Assembly: GCF_000972845.2 (NCBI RefSeq)
Contig: NC_040027.1
Span: forward strand, 9,964,954 to 10,028,953
Length of the DNA: 64,000 bases
Direction: 5' to 3'
From: Larimichthys crocea
Taxonomy: Eukaryota > Chordata > Actinopteri > Sciaenidae
The position numbers were made by a program, and so were the translations under genes. This document shows positions 63,101 through 64,000 of this stretch, in pieces. Numbering within the stretch: the stretch's first letter is position 1; the number at the start of each line of letters is the position of its first letter. The notes below the pieces were generated by a model that had not been told where the DNA came from, did not search any database, and saw only the letters and a list, made by a program, of their open reading frames with translations.

Positions 63101-63328
63101 ATAAAATGAAACCTCGTGTGTTGACCTGCACAGATGTGTGGGCACCCACATGCATGCTATAGAGAAGATGTAGGTGTGTGTGTGTGTGTGTGTGACTCAC
63201 GCGATCGTGTCAATCATGTCCAGTCCCATTTCCACACAGCAGTGGGCGTGGTCTGCCTTGGGCTGGGTCAGGCCCGACACGCAGTAGTAACAGTCGCCCA
63301 GGATCTTGATCCGCCTGCAGTGATTCTC
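23922..63328 (-). CDS. adcy1: Adenylyl cyclase type 1, partial gene (3' two thirds)
   Basis: Membrane enzyme making cAMP from ATP, stimulated by Ca2+/calmodulin. Visible exons, taking the right copy of the duplicated set, give about 789 codons. Human ADCY1 has 1,119 residues, so the N-terminus, first membrane block and start of C1a lie beyond 64000. Order of domains: end of C1a (metal-binding Asp in [15 protein letters not shown]), C1b with the calmodulin site [15 protein letters not shown]7-12 with two NXS/T sites in an extracellular loop (NSS, NST), then C2a with the ATP-binding Lys of [13 protein letters not shown] and the [15 protein letters not shown] motif. The tail ends [11 protein letters not shown], like the human QYLPS tail. 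Every single-copy exon is open with GT..AG introns. The gene lies upstream of igfbp1 in the same orientation, as in human. Four exons are duplicated (see the two 9.4 kb repeats). The a/b paralogue is not decided. Confidence 0.95.
25207..25331 (-). CDS. adcy1: adcy1 C2 exon with the [15 protein letters not shown] motif
   Basis: Encodes [18 protein letters not shown] then the adenine- and phosphate-contacting stretch with Asp, Asn and Arg all present. Acceptor TCATTCCAG, donor CAG|GTAGAG; 41 codons plus two bases. Confidence 0.95.
25754..25849 (+). other. Short basic ORF in an intron, 31 codons
   Basis: ATG in strong context (AACATGG) to TAA; the product is highly charged with a KRPKR cluster and SEKKR. 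It sits in a purine-rich stretch (25655-25855) that looks like a transposon relic. Function unknown and coding status doubtful. Confidence 0.15.
26642..26756 (-). CDS. adcy1: adcy1 C2 exon ([20 protein letters not shown])
   Basis: 38 codons plus one base, ending [11 protein letters not shown] and completed across the intron to RVGINVG. Acceptor GATTCATAG, donor TAG|GTGAGT. Confidence 0.95.
27254..27352 (-). CDS. adcy1: adcy1 C2 exon with [16 protein letters not shown]
   Basis: 33 codons, phase 0 at both ends. Carries the conserved Lys of the KIKTIGS motif that contacts the adenine ring. Acceptor CCTTCCAG, donor AAG|GTACAC. Confidence 0.95.
27829..27975 (-). CDS. adcy1: adcy1 C2 exon ([17 protein letters not shown])
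   Basis: 49 codons, phase 0 at both ends, ending NEIIADFDE. This is the first beta-strand region of C2. In C2 the metal-binding Asp pair of C1 is naturally absent. Donor GAG|GTGAGC. Confidence 0.95.
28545..29095. repeat. Relic of the ACTTAAGTA-type repeat family
   Basis: The left part, ACAGTACTTTTTACTCCACTACAATTTGTCTGACAGCT, is cited by position (28548 onward); the right part reads AAAGGATCCAAATTCCTC then TTCCACCACTG. Both match what I recall of a common teleost element; related to 5938-6690. Confidence 0.4.
31640..31850 (+). mobile_element. LINE reverse-transcriptase fragment (L2/Rex-like C-terminus)
   Basis: The plus-strand translation from about 31650 reads [20 protein letters not shown] then [19 protein letters not shown]. 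This is the typical YKSLxGLAPSYLSELL motif near the end of L2/Rex-type LINE polyproteins in fish. Truncated on both sides and antisense to adcy1. Confidence 0.7.
32114..32167. repeat. (GT)27 microsatellite
   Basis: Perfect GT array of 54 bases, about 120 bases into the adcy1 intron that follows the NPRNM exon; on the gene's sense strand it reads (CA)n. Confidence 0.95.
32286..32402 (-). CDS. adcy1: adcy1 exon joining the second membrane block to C2
   Basis: 39 codons: [20 protein letters not shown] then [19 protein letters not shown], phase 0 at both ends, nearly identical to the mammalian stretch. Donor ATG|GTGAGC. Confidence 0.95.
33314..33405 (+). repeat. Dispersed repeat scrap (TTGGGGTTGAGTGTCTTCTT)
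   Basis: Shares the TTGGGGTT.AGT.TCTT.....AAGGACACTTTGA core and a following CTGCTCTATGACCCGAGCTAC with a repeat also found inside the LINE tails at 43514-43640 and 57092-57215. Confidence 0.6.
33460..33586 (-). CDS. adcy1: adcy1 exon with the last transmembrane helix
   Basis: Completes a Gly codon, then [20 protein letters not shown] and [21 protein letters not shown] hydrophobic helix is followed by the conserved RLDYLWATQ leading into the cytosol. Donor CAG|GTACGT. Confidence 0.95.
33647..33713. repeat. (CA)33 microsatellite
   Basis: Perfect CA array of 67 bases in the intron after the exon at 33758-34014; on the gene's sense strand it reads (TG)n. Confidence 0.95.
33758..34014 (-). CDS. 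adcy1: adcy1 exon with the extracellular loop and two membrane helices
   Basis: 85 codons plus two bases. Begins [18 protein letters not shown], has two N-glycosylation sequons (NSS, NST), then hydrophobic segments [17 protein letters not shown] and [15 protein letters not shown]. This loop is the least conserved part of the family and differs most from mammals here. Acceptor CCCTTCCTCCAG, donor GG|GTGAGA. Confidence 0.93.
35631..36206 (+). mobile_element. 5'-truncated L1-type LINE with target-site duplication
   Basis: From its left border the frame is open ([18 protein letters not shown] ... [20 protein letters not shown] ... [11 protein letters not shown], stop at 35937). This is the C-terminal part of an L1-type ORF2. 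A 3' UTR and an A-rich tail (36182-36206) follow. The sequence AAAATTTAAGATATA occurs at both borders (35616-35630 and 36207-36221) as a target-site duplication. Antisense within an adcy1 intron. Its intact frame and perfect duplication suggest a fairly recent insertion. Confidence 0.88.
36705..36794 (-). CDS. adcy1: adcy1 exon ([20 protein letters not shown])
   Basis: 30 codons, phase 0 at both ends, holding one membrane helix ([18 protein letters not shown]). Acceptor CTGCTTTCAG, donor GTG|GTAAGT. Confidence 0.95.
37687..37771 (-). CDS. adcy1: adcy1 exon ([20 protein letters not shown])
   Basis: One base plus 28 codons, a single membrane helix ending YLHLTSVQ. Acceptor CCTCTCTCAG, donor CAG|GTAGGA. 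Confidence 0.95.
37912..37939. repeat. (GT)14 microsatellite at intron position +7
   Basis: On the adcy1 sense strand this is (CA)n starting directly after the donor hexamer GTACGT (37945-37940) of the exon at 37946-38043. Confidence 0.95.
37946..38043 (-). CDS. adcy1: adcy1 exon ([20 protein letters not shown])
   Basis: 32 codons plus two bases; the first helix of the second membrane block ([20 protein letters not shown]). The split Gln codon joins exactly to the next exon. Donor GTACGT is followed at once by a CA repeat. Confidence 0.95.
38044..40430 (-). other. adcy1: adcy1 intron, no further exon
   Basis: Carries CA arrays at 40003-40029 and 40171-40220 and a two-copy TTAGGG scrap near 38390. 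Frames such as 38530-38763 or 39382-39630 show no recognisable family. Confidence 0.6.
40403..40424. repeat. (GT)11 microsatellite at intron position +7
   Basis: On the adcy1 sense strand (CA)11 starts directly after the donor hexamer GTGAGG (40430-40425) of the exon at 40431-40625. Confidence 0.95.
40431..40625 (-). CDS. adcy1: adcy1 exon E (end of C1b)
   Basis: 65 codons, phase 0 at both ends: [20 protein letters not shown] ... [20 protein letters not shown] ... RDRERR. It carries two basophilic kinase motifs, RTAS and RNRT, at the places where mammalian AC1 is reported to be phosphorylated by CaM kinase IV; the second is Thr here rather than Ser. Acceptor GTCTGACAG, donor AGG|GTGAGG. Confidence 0.95.
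41190..41660 (+). mobile_element. LTR-like repeat, left copy, with internal tandem duplication
   Basis: Contains a TATATATACC motif, GTGTCACCTACAGTGGTAG and TAATAAACCCCTGTTTGA, an arrangement like the TATA box and polyA signal of a solo LTR. Within it CTACTTCTCCC(C)TGTCATCCCAGA..TTGCCTG occurs twice (41448-41485 and 41491-41522). The matching region in the right copy (54930-55205) lacks that block. Confidence 0.4.
43049..43785 (+). mobile_element. LINE 3' fragment (RTE/Rex-like) with GATG tail, left copy
   Basis: The plus-strand translation has the degenerate signature [19 protein letters not shown], and the fragment ends in GATGGATGG repeats, typical of a very common teleost LINE tail. A different repeat (TTGGGGTTCAGTATCTTGCT ..., 43514-43640) is inserted inside. 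Frames are broken; long dead. Confidence 0.7.
44535..44689 (-). pseudogene. adcy1: adcy1 exon D, left copy: frameshifted
   Basis: 155 nt against 156 in the right copy. A one-base deletion near the acceptor (sense CCAGTCCTCATCTGTC against CCAGGTCTCATTCTGTC) shifts the frame before the calmodulin-binding stretch. A further change turns CRKMFKAE into CRKRFKAE. Best seen as an assembly/consensus error or a decayed duplicate; the right copy is clean. Confidence 0.8.
46016..46156 (-). pseudogene. adcy1: adcy1 exon C, left copy: frameshifted
   Basis: 141 nt against 142. Sense GGCTTCGCCACGAG lacks one C relative to GGCTTCGGCCACGAG, so the frame is lost after EVEPGF. In addition AGGACCACCCTG (RTTL) reads AGGAACCACCTG (RNHL). 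Confidence 0.8.
47364..47522 (-). pseudogene. adcy1: adcy1 exon B, left copy: open but with a Trp substitution
   Basis: 159 nt, same length and frame as the right copy. Two adjacent base differences change SVVEATEV to SWVEATEV. The remainder is identical. It is open, but belongs to a damaged set of four. Confidence 0.75.
48552..48642. repeat. Compound GT microsatellite, left copy
   Basis: An interrupted GT array of about 90 bases; the matching array in the right copy (62223-62242) is only about 20 bases. A clear length difference between the two copies. Confidence 0.9.
49554..49576. repeat. (GT)n microsatellite at intron position +7, left copy
   Basis: On the sense strand (CA)n starts directly after donor GTGAGT (49582-49577) of exon A. 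The right copy has the same at 63173-63194. Confidence 0.95.
49583..49709 (-). pseudogene. adcy1: adcy1 exon A, left copy: frameshifted and motif lost
   Basis: 127 nt against 128. A one-base deletion (sense ATGGGACGGACATG against ATGGGACTGGACATG) breaks the frame near the end. Substitutions change [12 protein letters not shown] to [12 protein letters not shown], removing the Cys beside the metal-binding Asp. Confidence 0.8.
50095..50872 (+). repeat. Dispersed repeat interrupted by a nested insertion
   Basis: 50095-50220 and 50730-50872 match 7635-7744 and 7747-7883, so the repeat was split by about 509 bases. Confidence 0.75.
50221..50729 (+). mobile_element. LTR-like insertion nested in the dispersed repeat
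   Basis: Starts near TTGTCACACTGTCC, is T-rich with CACCTGTTCCCCATTACC, has a late ATTAAAGG, and ends near CCTGTCACCCC. It has the look of a solo LTR or non-autonomous element without coding capacity. The start of the same insertion is visible in the right copy from about 63834. Confidence 0.55.
50873..54587 (-). other. Unique adcy1 intron sequence up to the assembly gap
   Basis: No adcy1 exon found; in particular the DNVSILFADIVGF exon expected upstream of exon A is absent. It holds CA/GT arrays (51519-51535, 51892-51939, 54076-54105, 54235-54316) and a (CTC)n run at 54408-54475. Confidence 0.6.
54235..54475. repeat. CA array followed by (CTC)n tract
   Basis: Interrupted CA/CACCA array (54235-54316) and a pyrimidine (CTC)n tract (54408-54475), ending about 110 bases before the N gap. 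Such low-complexity DNA is a usual reason for a contig to end. Confidence 0.85.
54588..54597. other. Assembly gap (10 N)
   Basis: Exactly ten N. The base after it (54598) is the first base of the second copy of the 9.4 kb segment. Confidence 1.
54930..55205 (+). mobile_element. LTR-like repeat, right copy
   Basis: Counterpart of 41190-41660. It has about 60 extra bases near 54925-54985 and lacks the tandem-duplicated CCCAGATTGCCTG block of the left copy. Confidence 0.4.
56648..57342 (+). mobile_element. LINE 3' fragment with GATG tail, right copy
   Basis: Same element as 43049-43785, ending in a longer run of GATG repeats; also holds the inserted TTGGGGTTCAGTATCTTGCT repeat. Confidence 0.7.
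58112..58267 (-). CDS. adcy1: adcy1 exon D (calmodulin-binding site), right copy
   Basis: 52 codons, phase 0 at both ends: [20 protein letters not shown] then [18 protein letters not shown] and [12 protein letters not shown]. The [12 protein letters not shown] stretch is the calmodulin-binding region of AC1, with the Phe-Lys pair reported as essential in mammals. Acceptor CATTTGCAG, weak donor AAG|GTGTGT. Confidence 0.95.
58517..58575. repeat. Long T-rich tract, right copy
   Basis: About 59 bases of T with two GG and one G interruption; the matching place in the left copy (44930-44939) has only about ten T. A length difference between copies. Confidence 0.9.
59667..59808 (-). CDS. adcy1: adcy1 exon C, right copy
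   Basis: One base plus 47 codons: [20 protein letters not shown] then [20 protein letters not shown] and VPSHRRK. Acceptor GCTCTCAG. Donor AAA|GTACGC is chosen over the nearby GTAAAG because only it keeps HRRK joined to IFPG. Confidence 0.95.
61007..61165 (-). CDS. adcy1: adcy1 exon B (end of C1a), right copy
   Basis: 159 nt: [52 protein letters not shown]. Contains the C1 residues that meet ATP and forskolin in the C1/C2 interface. Acceptor CCTGCAG; the donor GG|GTCAGT is non-consensus at +3 but is the only one that preserves LPGKVHIT. Confidence 0.95.
63173..63194. repeat. (GT)11 microsatellite at intron position +7, right copy
   Basis: On the sense strand the CA repeat begins immediately after donor GTGAGT of exon A. 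Confidence 0.95.
63201..63328 (-). CDS. adcy1: adcy1 exon A (C1a, second metal-binding Asp), right copy
   Basis: 42 codons plus two bases: [20 protein letters not shown] then [20 protein letters not shown]. The Asp of GDCYYC is one of the two catalytic metal ligands in C1. Acceptor TATCTGCAG, donor GC|GTGAGT. The preceding exon (DIVGF) is beyond 64000. Confidence 0.95.
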
Positions 63329-63719
63329 CTGCAGATACACGAAGAGGCAGACAGATGATCATCTGGAAAAATACTGTAGTCCAGCAGATGGACAACGCCA
63401 GTCATACGAGGGAAATGTGTTTCCAATAGTTACCATGACAATAAGTGAACTACAACGGCAACTTCTCTAGCTGTTTGTGTCTAAGTCTGGTGCAACATAA
63501 CATAATGATGAGGAGGGCTAATCATTAAACTTTTGACCAAGTCACAGGTATATAGCCTGTTGCCATTACTACTTCCTCTTAACAATGCAAATAGAGCAGA
63601 CAGTGTCAATGTTTCTAAAGCAGAGTGTTTTATTTTGAAAAGTTTCCCTGTCTAACTTCCTGCAAGCTTGATCTGATCTGTGGTGCCTGACAAAAATAAA
63701 AATTCTGAGCTGGAACAAG

Positions 63720-64000
63720 CGGCAACCTCTGTGGTTGTGAAGTGAAGCCAGTGACGAAGTGTTAAAAACTGCAGTTCTTCTAACGTCCACTTGAGGCTGG
63801 CTCCAGAAGTGAGTCAGTCTCCATAAGTCCCCATTGTCACACCTGTCAAGTTGAGATTTGTCCTGTTTTTATGTTTGTTTTGTGACTTCCTATTTTATTT
63901 TGGAAATTAACTCTCCTCTCGTTTCAGGTCACTCGCCCTTCCTCATGTGTCACCGGTCTGATTGTCTTCCCTGATTCCTGATTGTGTCCACCTGTTCCCC
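63720..64000 (+). repeat. Dispersed repeat with nested LTR-like insertion, right copy (truncated by window edge)
   Basis: 63720-63833 matches the left half of the 7618-7883 repeat, and the nested LTR-like insertion begins about 63834 with TTGTCACACCTGTC. Same arrangement as 50095-50363. Confidence 0.7.

Larger units (their letters stand above)
54598..64000. repeat. Right copy of the 9.4 kb duplicated segment
   Basis: Starts directly after the N gap and runs to the window edge in register with 40901-50363; it probably continues further. All four adcy1 exons in it are open, have consensus AG acceptors and encode the conserved protein, so this is the copy to use for the gene model. Confidence 0.95.

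Overview
The window is vertebrate nuclear DNA, almost certainly from a ray-finned fish and probably a spiny-rayed teleost. The evidence is intron-rich genes whose exons match vertebrate igfbp1 and adcy1, very many CA/GT microsatellites, and dispersed repeats of types common in teleosts (a LINE tail ending in GATG repeats, an L1-like LINE, CCCAGATAGCAAA inverted-repeat elements, solo-LTR-like sequences). Two protein-coding genes are supported, both on the minus strand: igfbp1 (four exons, 2863-4387, complete) and adcy1 (the 3' two thirds, 23922-63328, running off the right edge). ADCY1 followed by IGFBP1 in the same orientation is also the human chromosome 7 order, so this is conserved synteny. 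In human IGFBP3 lies tail-to-tail with IGFBP1, so the first ~1.7 kb here may be the 3' UTR of a plus-strand igfbp3 whose coding part lies outside the window.

Layout: 1-1780, possible convergent 3' UTR and polyA signals; 1783-2862, igfbp1 3' UTR with AUUUA motifs; 2863-4387, igfbp1; 4500-4725, igfbp1 promoter with TATA, CCAAT, a forkhead/insulin-response-like element and two ACGTG hypoxia-element cores; 4730-21475, about 17 kb of intergenic DNA with transposon relics, an inverted-repeat MITE, a perfect 6-copy interstitial telomere repeat, a degenerate tandem duplication and one orphan exon-like ORF; 21476-23921, probable adcy1 3' UTR; 23922-40625, twelve undamaged adcy1 exons coding C1b, the second six-helix membrane block and the C2 catalytic domain; 40901 to the right edge, a 9.4 kb segment present twice.

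The main structural anomaly is that second part. Bases 40901 to about 50363 are repeated as 54598 to 64000 (the window edge), with a 10-base N gap (54588-54597) immediately before the second copy. Each copy carries the same four adcy1 exons (called A-D here: end of C1a, start of C1b, and the calmodulin-binding site). In the right copy all four are clean. In the left copy three carry one-base deletions and the fourth a missense change, including loss of the Cys in the conserved GDCYYC motif. The simplest reading is two haplotypes, or overlapping contigs, laid end to end by the assembler, with the left copy poorly polished. A real, decayed intragenic duplication is the alternative.

A second notable pattern is that in three adcy1 introns (after exons A, E and F) a sense-strand CA repeat begins exactly at intron position +7, directly behind the donor hexamer. 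A third is a young-looking, 5'-truncated L1-type LINE with a 15-bp target-site duplication in an adcy1 intron. Functionally, igfbp1 encodes a secreted IGF-binding protein and adcy1 a calcium/calmodulin-stimulated membrane adenylyl cyclase; they are neighbours by ancestry and no shared pathway is implied.
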